Notes under the pieces: model-generated
What the model was told of the DNA's origin: nothing
What the model saw: only the letters and a program-made list of their open reading frames with translations
Databases searched by the model: none
Source of the DNA: Chloroflexota bacterium
GTDB lineage: Bacteria > Chloroflexota > Limnocylindria > QHBO01
Assembly (NCBI GenBank): GCA_038040195.1
Contig: JBBPIR010000005.1
Coordinates: forward strand, 87,418-129,930
Reading direction: 5' to 3'
DNA length: 42,513 bases
Program-made: the position numbers and the translations under genes
Shown: piece by piece, positions 8,424 to 16,885 of the stretch
Position numbering within the stretch: position 1 is the stretch's first letter
How the letters are laid out: each line of letters opens with the position of its first letter

Positions 8424-9316
8424 CGTACAGCATCGTGGCCCGCGACCCGGAAACGGGACGCCTGGGAGTCGCGGTGCAGTCCCACTACCTCGGCGTGGGC
8501 CTGGTCGTGCCCTGGCTCGAGGCAGGCGTGGGTGCGATTGCGACCCAGGCCCAGGTGGACGTCTCGTATGGTCCGGTCGGCCTCGGGCTGCTGCGCAACG
8601 GGCGGAAGGCCGAGCAGGTGGTCGCGGCCCTGATCGCGAGTGACCTGACGCCCCAGATCCGGCAGGTCGGGGTCGTGGACGCCGACGGCGGAGCCGCCGC
8701 GTTCACCGGGACCGAGACCATCCCGGCCGCCGGGCACCTGGTCCGCGAGGGCTTCACCGTCCAGGGCAATCTCCTCGAGCGCGACACGTGCTGGCCGGCG
8801 ATGGCCGCGGCCTACGAGGCCGCTCTCGGTGAGGGGCTGCCGTTCAGCGAACGGCTCATCCGCGCCCTCGAGGCGGGGGAGGCGGAAGGGGGCGATGTCC
8901 GCGGCCGTCAGAGTGCGGCAATCACGATCGTGGAGTCGACCCTCCAGCCCGCTCCTTGGAAAGGACGCATCCTCGACGCTCGAGTCGACGACCATCCTGA
9001 TCCGGTTCCCGAGCTGCGGCGCCTGGTGGGCCTGTATGAGAGCTACGCCCTGTTCGACGAGGAGGGCGACGCGGCGCGCGCCGGCCGCTCGGAAGCCGAT
9101 CGCTACGCCGAGGCCCGGCGCCGCACGCCGGGAGCCATGGAGCTGGTCTTCTGGATGGGTATCGAACACGCCAAGCGCGGCGAGCTGGATGCCGCCCGTC
9201 GAGAGCTGCAGATCGCCTTCGCGGCCGACGCGCGCTGGCGGACCACCCTCCAGCACCTCGCGGATGCCAGCCGGGAGGGGATGACGCCCGAGCTGGCGGC
9301 CCAGCTGACCGCCTGA
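8420..9316 (+). CDS. DUF1028 protein with C-terminal putative peptidoglycan-binding-type domain
   Basis: A 298-residue protein. Residues 1 to about 190 are DUF1028: MTYSIVARDPETGRLGVAVQ, the conserved VGAIATQAQVDVSYGPVGL, and FTVQGNLLERDTCWPAMA. The fold resembles Ntn-hydrolases, so an amidase-like activity is suspected in the family. After DARVDDHPDPVPELRRLVGL the last 100 residues are helical and TPR-like (MELVFWMGIEHAKRGELDAA), matching the C-terminal extension of many DUF1028 proteins. No signal peptide is present, so a cytoplasmic location is most likely. The start ATG at 8420 overlaps the LLM stop; an in-frame codon at 8384 lies inside the LLM gene and is less likely. Confidence 0.85.
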   Translation: MTYSIVARDPETGRLGVAVQSHYLGVGLVVPWLEAGVGAIATQAQVDVSYGPVGLGLLRNGRKAEQVVAALIASDLTPQIRQVGVVDADGGAAAFTGTETIPAAGHLVREGFTVQGNLLERDTCWPAMAAAYEAALGEGLPFSERLIRALEAGEAEGGDVRGRQSAAITIVESTLQPAPWKGRILDARVDDHPDPVPELRRLVGLYESYALFDEEGDAARAGRSEADRYAEARRRTPGAMELVFWMGIEHAKRGELDAARRELQIAFAADARWRTTLQHLADASREGMTPELAAQLTA

Positions 9317-9337
9317 CCCCGCGATCGGGCCGGCCGG

Positions 9338-10348
9338 CTACCAGTTGGTGGCGGTGGTGGCCACGTGCTCGCCGATGGACTCCAGCCAGCGCTCGGCGTC
9401 GATGGCCGCTTTGCAGCCTTCCCCCGCAGCCGTGACGGCCTGTCGGTAGGTGTGGTCGTGGACATCGCCGGCTACGAACACGCCCTCGATGTTCGAGCTC
9501 GTCTCGCCGGCTGTCCGACCGGCGACTTGGCAGTAGCCGCGTTCGTCGAGGTCCAGCTGCCCCACGAACAGGTCGGTATTGGGCTTGTAGCCGATGGCGA
9601 TGAACAGGCCCTGGGCGTCGAACATCTCCTCCTCGCCGCTCTGGGTGTCGCGCAGGCGCAGCTGGTCGACGGTGGTGTTGCCGAGAACTTCGGCCACCTC
9701 GCGGTTCCACCGCACCTCGACCTTGGGGTGCGCGAAGGCGCGGTCCTGCATGATCTTCGATCCGCGCAGCTCGTCGCGCCGGACGAGCATGGTGACCTTG
9801 GACGCGAACTTGGTCAGGAACAGCGCCTCCTCCAGCGCCGTGTCGCCGCCCCCGACCACCGCCACTTCCCGGTCGCGGAAGAAGAAGCCATCACACGTGG
9901 CGCAGGCGCTGACCCCGCGTCCGCGGAATGCCTCCTCACTCGGGAGGCCCAGCCACAGGGCGCTGGCCCCGGTGGCCACGATGACGGCATCGGCCAGGTA
10001 CAGGTCGTCACGAACCCACAGCTTGAACGGGCGCTGGCTGAAGTCGACCTTGGTGACGTCCTCCTCCACCAGATGCGCGCCGAACCGCTCCGCCTGCCGC
10101 CGGAACAGGTCCATGAGCTCCGGTCCCAGGATGCCGTCGGGGAATCCAGGGTAGTTCTCGACGTCGGAGGTGATCATCAGCTGGCCCAGCGGCGCATTGC
10201 CGGCGAACACCACGGGCTCCAGGTTGGCGCGCGCGGCATACAGGGCGGCCGTCAGGCCGGCCGGACCCGAACCGATGATGGCGAGCTTGCGGTGTGACAG
10301 GTCAACCGGATCGGTCGAGGTTGAAGGGGGAGTTGCGGTGCTCGTCAT
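9338..10348 (-). CDS. trxB: Thioredoxin reductase (NADPH)
   Basis: A 336-residue flavoprotein that reduces thioredoxin with NADPH. FAD-binding GSGPAGLTAALYAARANLEP starts at residue 26; the second FAD motif GVFVAGDVHDHTYRQAVTAA is near the end. The NADPH domain carries VVGGGDTALEEALFL (about 165-179), and the redox-active disulfide is CATC at 149-152, within the usual SACATCDGFFF. Length fits the low-molecular-weight TrxR class (about 310-335), with a 15-20 residue extra N-terminus. The ATG at 10348 is chosen because the longer open frame reaches into the divergent ispG region. Function is cytoplasmic thiol redox balance, and it could supply electrons for the nearby thioredoxin-like assembly factor, as inference. 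Confidence 0.95.
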   Translation of the reverse strand: MTSTATPPSTSTDPVDLSHRKLAIIGSGPAGLTAALYAARANLEPVVFAGNAPLGQLMITSDVENYPGFPDGILGPELMDLFRRQAERFGAHLVEEDVTKVDFSQRPFKLWVRDDLYLADAVIVATGASALWLGLPSEEAFRGRGVSACATCDGFFFRDREVAVVGGGDTALEEALFLTKFASKVTMLVRRDELRGSKIMQDRAFAHPKVEVRWNREVAEVLGNTTVDQLRLRDTQSGEEEMFDAQGLFIAIGYKPNTDLFVGQLDLDERGYCQVAGRTAGETSSNIEGVFVAGDVHDHTYRQAVTAAGEGCKAAIDAERWLESIGEHVATTATNW

Positions 10349-10408
10349 GTCCTCGGTCTGCAGTCTAGTCCGCACATCACGCACGGAACCTACCGTCAGG
10401 GTATCATT

Positions 10409-10429
10409 AGTTGCGCAAGTACGCAAGTG
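10409..10429. promoter_or_regulatory. Repeat element in the trxB-ispG divergent spacer
   Basis: The 146-base spacer holds AGTTGCG (10409-10415), six bases, then CGCAAGT (10422-10428), an inverted repeat with one mismatch, and a direct repeat of CGCAAGT (10414-10420 and 10422-10428). The half-site GCAAGT also occurs in the HxlR operator at 34008-34024. The position between two divergent genes suggests an operator, but neither the regulator nor the promoter boxes can be assigned. Confidence 0.35.
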
Positions 10430-10494
10430 ATATGCCCTCGGGACAGTCGCGGGGCGGTCGCATGTCGGCTCACATCGGTACACTCGTGACACCC

Positions 10495-11717
<1,223 letters not shown>

Positions 11718-11721
<4 letters not shown>

Positions 11722-12203
11722 AGACAGATCGCGACCGCTGCCGGCTTGCTCAGGCCCCGACCGCCGACCACGGACGAGCCGCCCGACGAATCACCAATGA
11801 ACGGGATCGCCGTTCCGTCCGCGAGGACGTCGATGGTGGCGATCACGTCGGTCTCCGCGGGCACACCGTTCGGAAGCTCGTCCGAGATGATCACCGGCAC
11901 CCCATCGACGAGCAGCTCGAAGGGATCCACGACGTCGTAGTGGACGATCACCGCGGCGCAGGACTCGACCGTCTCCTCGTCCGGGCTGCTGGCCAACGGC
12001 GCGCCCGCAGAGTAGCTGAGGACATGGCTGGCAGCCGGATCGCGGTTCACCAGCAGGACTCGCAGGACGTAGGTCGTGTCACCGTTGCCCCCGCCGCCGC
12101 CCCCGCCGCTCGTACACGCGGTCGCGAGCAGCATCAGGGCCGCCGCTGCGGCCAGGGGTCTGATCCATCGGTGCGAGAAGCGCGGGGCGACTCGTGGGCG
12201 CAT
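11718..12203 (-). CDS. Lipoprotein of unknown function
   Basis: 161 residues starting [13 protein letters not shown], then a hydrophobic stretch ending in the lipobox LLATACTSG (Cys about 31), followed by a Gly-rich spacer of seven glycines typical of an anchored lipoprotein. The body contains [20 protein letters not shown] and [20 protein letters not shown], which read like a small beta-sandwich, but I recognise no family. Two Cys (ESCAAVIV and the C-terminal AVAICL) could form a disulfide outside. A good Shine-Dalgarno (GGGAGGA) lies about 9 bases before the ATG. It is the last gene of the cytochrome oxidase operon on the minus strand, so an accessory role is possible. Its stop overlaps the ispG stop within CTAG. 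Confidence 0.75.
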
Positions 12204-12285
12204 GGGATGGTCCTCCCTGCTTGGGCGGCGTGATCGACGACCGCTGCCGCGCATCGTAGCCACTCGCGGCGCGGGAAGCGAGAAT

Positions 12286-12522
12286 CTAGAGGCCGCTCCC
12301 GGTGGCCGCCATGAGAGTCCAAAACGCGAGTGCCAGGAAGGCCAGTACGAGGAGGCCCAGGGCCAGCGGGAAGAGCCCAGTCGCCACGTTCTGACCAGGC
12401 TTGGGCGGCGGCTGAGGAATTGACGGGACGACAGCCTGATCGGTCGTGGCGGGAACCGCCGGCTGCTCGGTCGTGGCGGGAACCGCCGGCTGCTCGGTCG
12501 TGGCCGGGACGTTCGACTCCAT
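12286..12522 (-). CDS. Small membrane protein with PATTEQPAV repeats
   Basis: 78 residues. After MESNV come three copies of a nine-residue unit (PATTEQPAV twice exactly, then PATTDQAVV), a Pro-rich hinge, and one TM helix (FPLALGLLVLAFLALAFWTL) near the C-terminus. The Pro/Thr repeat suggests a flexible linker. An Ala/Thr-Pro repeat followed by a C-terminal TM resembles a tail-anchored protein. A GGAGGT lies about 13 bases upstream of the ATG. It sits 18 bases downstream of the TlpA-like gene in the cytochrome oxidase operon, and could be a small assembly or accessory subunit, but this is only context. Confidence 0.65.
   Translation of the reverse strand: MESNVPATTEQPAVPATTEQPAVPATTDQAVVPSIPQPPPKPGQNVATGLFPLALGLLVLAFLALAFWTLMAATGSGL
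12441..12505 (-). repeat. Two and a third copies of a 27-bp tandem repeat inside the small membrane protein gene
   Basis: Bases 12441-12467 and 12468-12494 are identical 27-mers; a third copy is kept only for about ten bases (12495-12505). The unit is a multiple of three, so copy number changes leave the frame intact and only change the number of PATTEQPAV units. Exact identity suggests a recent duplication. Confidence 0.85.
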
Positions 12523-12540
12523 GTCTCGCCGTACCTCCGC

Positions 12541-13158
12541 TCAGTGGTCGGTGGCCAGGTGAACCAGCGCTTCCGCCAGCTCCTCGGCGGTGAACGGTCC
12601 GATGTGCCGGCTGACCAGGGTCCCATCCGGACCCACGAGCCAGCTCTCGGGCGGTCCAAACACACCATACGCCCGCGCCACGCGTTCTCCTGGATCCATG
12701 GCCAGCGGCCAGGTCGCGTGGAACTGGTCGCCGAAGGCGCGGGCCGCCTCCGAGCGGTCACGGTACACGATTCCAATCACCGCCAGCCCGATGTCCGCGT
12801 GGACCTCGAGCGCCTCGGCCAAGATCGGAAACTCCTCGGCGCAGGCCGGCAGGCACCATGACGCCCAGAAGTTCACGAGCACGGGTCGCCCGAGGTAGTC
12901 CGCCAGGCGGACCGGCTCACCGTTCAAGTCGGCCAGCGCGAAGTCCGGCGCCCGATCCGCCACCCGCAGGGCCGGAGTCAGCAGGCCTGCCCCGCCGGCC
13001 ACCACGACGACCAGGACGACAGCCAGGAGCAACGGGACGGTCGTGGCCAGCACCAGCCACCAGCGCGGCAGACGGGAGGAGTCGGGGCGTGGGATGGGAG
13101 TTGGCCTCAGTGGTGGCCGGAGCCCTCGTCGTGCGAGCCGTGCTCGGTCTCCTGCCAC
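12541..13158 (-). CDS. TlpA/ResA-like membrane-anchored thioredoxin with CxxxC
   Basis: A thioredoxin-fold protein of about 205 residues: an N-terminal TM anchor (WWLVLATTVPLLLAVVLVVV), then APDFALADLNGEPVRLADYL, the active-site strand VLVNFWASWCLPACAEEF, and a C-terminal half with MDPGERVARAYGVFGPPESW and LVGPDGTLVSRHIG. In TlpA/ResA/DsbE proteins the motif is WCxPC; here it is Cys-Leu-Pro-Ala-Cys with three residues between, as in Sco copper chaperones. Location in the cta operon fits a role in reducing the CuA cysteines or delivering copper to subunit II. The start is uncertain: GTG at 13158 overlaps the upstream gene by 52 bases; GTG at 13233 would overlap by 127. Confidence 0.82.
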   Translation of the reverse strand: MAGDRARLARRGLRPPLRPTPIPRPDSSRLPRWWLVLATTVPLLLAVVLVVVVAGGAGLLTPALRVADRAPDFALADLNGEPVRLADYLGRPVLVNFWASWCLPACAEEFPILAEALEVHADIGLAVIGIVYRDRSEAARAFGDQFHATWPLAMDPGERVARAYGVFGPPESWLVGPDGTLVSRHIGPFTAEELAEALVHLATDH

Positions 13159-13454
13159 TCCCGGCCGGCGGTGCGAACCGAAAGGATGGCCCCTACGACG
13201 AATACCCCAAGGCCGGGGATCAGGAACCACCACGCAGCCGCCTGGTCATCCGGCTTGAAGGCGAGCCCCGCCCCCAACAAGGCACCGCCCACGGCCCAGA
13301 TGACCGGCAGCCAGCTGCCGGGTGGGACGTGGACCCCGGGCGGTGGATGGAGTGGCGGCTGCTCGCGACCCCCGCGCGCGGCACTAGCCACGATGGCCGC
13401 GATGGCGAGCACCGCCGCGCCGAGAAGGACGTAACCGAGGATCTGGTCGGGCAT
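13107..13454 (-). CDS. Small cytochrome oxidase subunit IV-like membrane protein (CtaF type)
   Basis: 115 residues with three hydrophobic stretches: 6-25 (LGYVLLGAAVLAIAAIVASA), 48-66 (WLPVIWAVGGALLGAGLAF) and 74-93 (AWWFLIPGLGVFVVGAILSV), then a polar, His-rich tail (EHGSHDEGSGHH). PPGSWLPVIWAVGGALLGAG resembles the Ser-x-x-Pro...Gly motif of bacterial subunit IV proteins. It follows ctaE by only 13 bases in the operon, where a fourth subunit is expected, though sequence similarity alone is weak. The C-terminal His cluster could bind copper or another metal. Confidence 0.65.
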   Translation of the reverse strand: MPDQILGYVLLGAAVLAIAAIVASAARGGREQPPLHPPPGVHVPPGSWLPVIWAVGGALLGAGLAFKPDDQAAAWWFLIPGLGVFVVGAILSVRTAGREWQETEHGSHDEGSGHH

Positions 13455-13467
13455 CGGTCAGCCGCCC

Positions 13468-14052
13468 TTAGCCGAGCAGGTACAGGGTGGTGAAGAGGGC
13501 CACCCACACCACGTCGACGAAATGCCAGTAGTAGCTGACCGCCTCGACCGCCACGTGGTTGCGGGCCGAGAATTGCCCCTGCCCGGCACGGGCGGTGAGG
13601 ATGCTGAGCCCCACCACACCACCGAAGACGTGCGCGCCGTGGAAACCGGTCAGAGTGTAGAAAACGGTGCCGTACACCCCATCCGAGATCCCGAATCCGA
13701 GGGTCGTGTAGTCATAGATCTGGCCGGCCAGGAACACGAGCCCCAGGCCCAGCGTCACGACCAGCCACAACCGCAATCGACCGGAGTCGCCTCGGCCGAT
13801 GGCCCGCACAGCCCAGTGCATGGTGATGCTGGAGGTGAGCAGGATGAGGGTGATGGGCAGCGGGACGGGCAGGATCTCCAGCTCCGGAGCACCCGGAGGT
13901 GGGCCCCACGCACCGGCGAAGGAGGCTCGGGCCGAGAAGTACGTGGCGAACAGGCCGCCGAAGAACATCACCTCCGACGAGATGAACAGCAGCATCCCGA
14001 CCAGCGGGATGGGAAAGCCGCCCTGGCGGCGGGTCGGCGCCTGGGCGCTCAT
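13468..14052 (-). CDS. ctaE: Cytochrome c oxidase subunit III
   Basis: A 194-residue, five-helix subunit III (the short bacterial form, without the two N-terminal helices). FISSEVMFFGGLFATYF holds the conserved Glu of the family; later FHGAHVFGGVVGLSIL has the G-x-H-x-x-H-type lipid/oxygen channel region, and SYYWHFVDVVWVALFTTLYL is the C-terminal signature. It helps keep the proton and oxygen path of subunit I stable. The ATG (14050-14052) overlaps the ctaD stop (14049-14051) as ATGA, so translation of the two is coupled. Confidence 0.95.
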   Translation of the reverse strand: MSAQAPTRRQGGFPIPLVGMLLFISSEVMFFGGLFATYFSARASFAGAWGPPPGAPELEILPVPLPITLILLTSSITMHWAVRAIGRGDSGRLRLWLVVTLGLGLVFLAGQIYDYTTLGFGISDGVYGTVFYTLTGFHGAHVFGGVVGLSILTARAGQGQFSARNHVAVEAVSYYWHFVDVVWVALFTTLYLLG

Positions 14053-15695
14053 GGATTGGCCTCCGGATGGAGGTTGGGTTCATGCTTGTGGCGCAGGTCG
14101 AACACGGGCCGCTCACTGCGGATGGGCGGGAGGCGGTCGAAGTTGTACGTCGGTGGCGGGGAGGTGGTCGCCCACTCCAGGGTGTTGCCCTCCCATGGAT
14201 CGTCTCCAACCTTCTCGCCGTTCAGCAGCGTGGTGACCACGTTGACCACGAACGGGACCATGGAAAAGGCGATCAGGAACGCGCCGGCGGTCGAGATCAG
14301 GTTCATCTCGGTCCAGCCCGCATCGGCGGCGTAGTCGGCGATCCGGCGCGGCATGCCCTGGATGCCGAGCGAGTGCTGCACGAAGAACGCGGCGTTGAAG
14401 CCCACCAACAGCATCCCGAAGTGGATCTTGCCGAGCGTCTCGTTGAGGCGGCGCCCGGTCATCTTGGGGAACCAGTAGTAGGCCGACGCAAAGACGCCCA
14501 TGGCCGCCCCGCCAAAGAACACGTAGTGGAGATGCGCCACCACGAAGTACGTGTCCTGGAGGTGGAAGTCGACCGGCGCGGCAGCCAGCATCACCCCGCT
14601 GATGCCCCCGATCAGGAACATGCTGATGACGCCAAGGGCGAATAGCATGGCGGTCGTGAACACCAGCGAGCCGCGCCACAGGGTGGCCAGCCAGTTGAAC
14701 ATCTTCACCCCGGTGGGAATCGCGATCAGGGCGGTCATGAAGGTGAAGAAGGGCAGGAACACGACACCCGTCGTGAACATGTGGTGCGCCCACACGCTGA
14801 AGGAGAGCAATCCGATGGCGATGGTGGCCCACACGAAGGCGCGATACCCGAACAGCGGCTTGCGGCTGAACACGGGCAGGATCTCGCTCACGACGCCCAG
14901 GGCCGGCAGGATGACGATATAGACCTCGGGGTGGCCGAAGAACCAGAACAGGTGCTGCCAGAGGATGGGATCACCCCCGACCGAGGGATCGAAGAACGAT
15001 CCGCCGTAGTTGCGGTCGATGAACAGCGCGATCAGGGCGGCGGTGATGACCGGCGTGGCGAGCAGGATGAGGGCCTGGGTAACCATGACGGTCCACACGA
15101 AGATCGGCATCCGGTACAGGGTCATCCCCGGTGCGCGCATCTTGAAGATGGTGGTCAGGAAGTTGACCGATCCCAGGATCGAGGCCGTTCCGACCACGGC
15201 CAGGCCCATGATCCACAGGTCGGTTCCATCGCCCGGCGAGAACTGCACCCCGGTGAGGGGGGCGTACCCGGTCCAGCCACCGGCCGCGGCGCCTCCCACC
15301 AGGTAGCCGGACACGATCAGCAGGCCACCCAGTGGCAGCATCCAGAACGACAGGGCGTTGATCCGCGGGAATGCCATGTCCGGCGCGCCGAGCATGAGCG
15401 GGACCACGTAATTGGCGAAGCCGGAGAAGACGGGCACGATGAACAGGAAGATCATCAAGGTGCCGTGCATCGTGAAGGCCTGGTTGAAGGTGCTCTGGTC
15501 CACGAACTGGAGGCCGGGGACGGCCAGCTCGGTGCGGACGACGAGCGCCAACAGGCCCGCGAAGAAGAAGAAGGCGAACGCGTTGACGATGTACAGGACC
15601 CCGATCTTCTTGTGGTCGACCGTGGTCAGCCAGTCGAGGACCCACGAGCGCTCGTAGCCCGTAGTGCCGGGGGCGAGGGTGGTGGTGGTCGCCAT
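14049..15695 (-). CDS. ctaD: Cytochrome c oxidase subunit I (aa3 type, A1 family)
   Basis: A 548-residue, twelve-helix heme-copper oxidase. Ligands are all there: His77 (heme a, AFTMHGTL), His255 and His304/305 (CuB: WFFGHPEVYIV, VWAHHMF), and His388/His390 (heme a3 and a, FVVAHLHYV). The His255-Tyr259 cross-link pair and Glu257 at the end of the D channel mark an A1-type enzyme. D-channel entry Asp106 is in GAPDMAFPRIN (with Asn113), and the K-channel Lys331 is in PTGVKMFNW. It should pump protons like mitochondrial-type oxidases. The C-terminus is a polar 40-residue tail. It is the second gene of the operon, 13 bases after ctaC. Confidence 0.97.
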   Translation of the reverse strand: MATTTTLAPGTTGYERSWVLDWLTTVDHKKIGVLYIVNAFAFFFFAGLLALVVRTELAVPGLQFVDQSTFNQAFTMHGTLMIFLFIVPVFSGFANYVVPLMLGAPDMAFPRINALSFWMLPLGGLLIVSGYLVGGAAAGGWTGYAPLTGVQFSPGDGTDLWIMGLAVVGTASILGSVNFLTTIFKMRAPGMTLYRMPIFVWTVMVTQALILLATPVITAALIALFIDRNYGGSFFDPSVGGDPILWQHLFWFFGHPEVYIVILPALGVVSEILPVFSRKPLFGYRAFVWATIAIGLLSFSVWAHHMFTTGVVFLPFFTFMTALIAIPTGVKMFNWLATLWRGSLVFTTAMLFALGVISMFLIGGISGVMLAAAPVDFHLQDTYFVVAHLHYVFFGGAAMGVFASAYYWFPKMTGRRLNETLGKIHFGMLLVGFNAAFFVQHSLGIQGMPRRIADYAADAGWTEMNLISTAGAFLIAFSMVPFVVNVVTTLLNGEKVGDDPWEGNTLEWATTSPPPTYNFDRLPPIRSERPVFDLRHKHEPNLHPEANP

Positions 15696-15708
15696 CGTCA
15701 GTCGCTCC

Positions 15709-16758
15709 TCACCGCACCGTCAGGGTACCGGTCATGGCCGGGATCGGATGGAAGTCGCAGATGAAGGTGTACTCGCCCGGCTCCAGCGCGTCGACCACGT
15801 AGTCAACCGTCACGTCCGGGCCGGTCACCGTGCTGCCGGTGAACAGGGTGGTCGTTCCGTCCGAGATCGATACGTTGTGGTCCACCGCCTCGGCGTTGGT
15901 GAAACGGATGATGAACGGCTCGCCGGCCGGGACATCCAGCTCCAAAACATTGAATGCGATGTTGTCAGCCGACAGCTCCACGACGTGGGCGTCGGGTGGC
16001 ACCGATGCGGCGGGGGTCGGGGTCGCACTCGCGGCCGTGGCCAGCCAGGCCTCGAAGTCGGCCGGAGCCATGGCCTGCACTTCGAAGGTCATGTCCGCAT
16101 GCAGGGTGCCGCACAACTCGGCGCACTGGCCGCGGTAGGTCCCCGGCGCGGTGACCGTGAACTCCAGCTCGTTGGGCGCCTGTCCCTGGCCGAATGGGAC
16201 GACATCGGTCTTCACCAGGAAAGCCGGGACGAAGAATGAGTGGATCACGTCGCGGCTGACCAGGGCGAGGCGCACCGGCTCGCCGGTCGGGACGACCAGT
16301 ACAGGAGGAGCCAACACATTGCCGGTGACGGAGTAGCCGTTGGCATAGCGGAACGTCCACGAGAACTGCTGCCCCTCGACTTCGATCCTGACCGGGTCGT
16401 CGCTGCGGGCGCTGATGTCGCCCAGGGTGAACATGCTCGTGACGAACAGGATCAGGACGATCACCGTGGGGATCACGGTCCATACGATCTCGACCTTCGT
16501 GTTGCCGTGATGCTGGGCCGGCAGCCGGTCGTCGCGCCGCCGATATCGGAAGACGGCGTAGATTAGGAAGCCCTCGACCCCAACGAAGACCAGGGCGCCT
16601 AGCCCAAAGATGACCAGGAACAAGGTCCGGACCTCCTCGGCCTGGGTCGTCATCGGCTCCGGGGGGAAGAGGCAGCCGGTCAGCAGGAGGGTCGGCAGGC
16701 AGACGGCAGCCAGGCGGATCATCGCCCGCCGCCAGCGGTGTGGCGTCCGTGCTCGCAT
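15709..16758 (-). CDS. ctaC: Cytochrome c oxidase subunit II with fused C-terminal cupredoxin
   Basis: 349 residues in four parts. A lipoprotein signal (lipobox LTGC, Cys29); two TM helices (about 45-70, 91-112); the CuA domain with all ligands: His173 (SRDVIHSFF), Cys212, Glu214, Cys216, His220 and Met223 (GQCAELCGTLHADM); then a Pro/Thr/Ala linker (SATPTPAASVPP) and a second cupredoxin domain, 258-349. That domain keeps a type 1 copper site: His294 (VDHNVS), Cys334, His337 and Met342 (FICDFHPIPAM). Thus a blue-copper protein appears tethered to subunit II, in the position where caa3 oxidases carry cytochrome c. ATG at 16758 or 16722 could be the start. A TACAAT at 16857-16862 is a candidate promoter for the operon. 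Confidence 0.95.
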   Translation of the reverse strand: MRARTPHRWRRAMIRLAAVCLPTLLLTGCLFPPEPMTTQAEEVRTLFLVIFGLGALVFVGVEGFLIYAVFRYRRRDDRLPAQHHGNTKVEIVWTVIPTVIVLILFVTSMFTLGDISARSDDPVRIEVEGQQFSWTFRYANGYSVTGNVLAPPVLVVPTGEPVRLALVSRDVIHSFFVPAFLVKTDVVPFGQGQAPNELEFTVTAPGTYRGQCAELCGTLHADMTFEVQAMAPADFEAWLATAASATPTPAASVPPDAHVVELSADNIAFNVLELDVPAGEPFIIRFTNAEAVDHNVSISDGTTTLFTGSTVTGPDVTVDYVVDALEPGEYTFICDFHPIPAMTGTLTVR

Positions 16759-16856
16759 CAGTCCGACGAGTGGGCTCCTGTGTGGAGACGACCGACGCCC
16801 TATGCGCCCCGATCCAGGCCAGCCGGTCGAAGGTGCTCGACCGCGGCACGGCCGGC

Positions 16857-16862
16857 ATTGTA
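16857..16862 (-). promoter_or_regulatory. Candidate -10 box (TACAAT) for the cta operon
   Basis: On the minus strand TACAAT lies about 95 bases upstream of the ctaC start, in the 127-base gap after the lipoprotein gene. It matches five of six -10 positions. A partial -35 (CTGACG) is 21 bases upstream, which is too far, so an extended or non-housekeeping promoter must be considered. The remaining leader would be about 90 nt. Confidence 0.3.
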
Positions 16863-16885
16863 CCCGTCGAGTCAGGCCGGAAGCG

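Noticed and set aside
9329-9338. GCCGGCCGGC in the DUF1028-trxB convergent gap as a terminator
   Set aside because: Self-complementary GC-rich words are common here; it offers no separate arms with a loop and no U-tract.
13107-13233. Long form of the TlpA-like protein starting at 13233
   Set aside because: It would overlap the upstream oxidase gene by 127 bases and put a charged, unconserved stretch ahead of the TM anchor; GTG at 13158 is preferred, though not certain.
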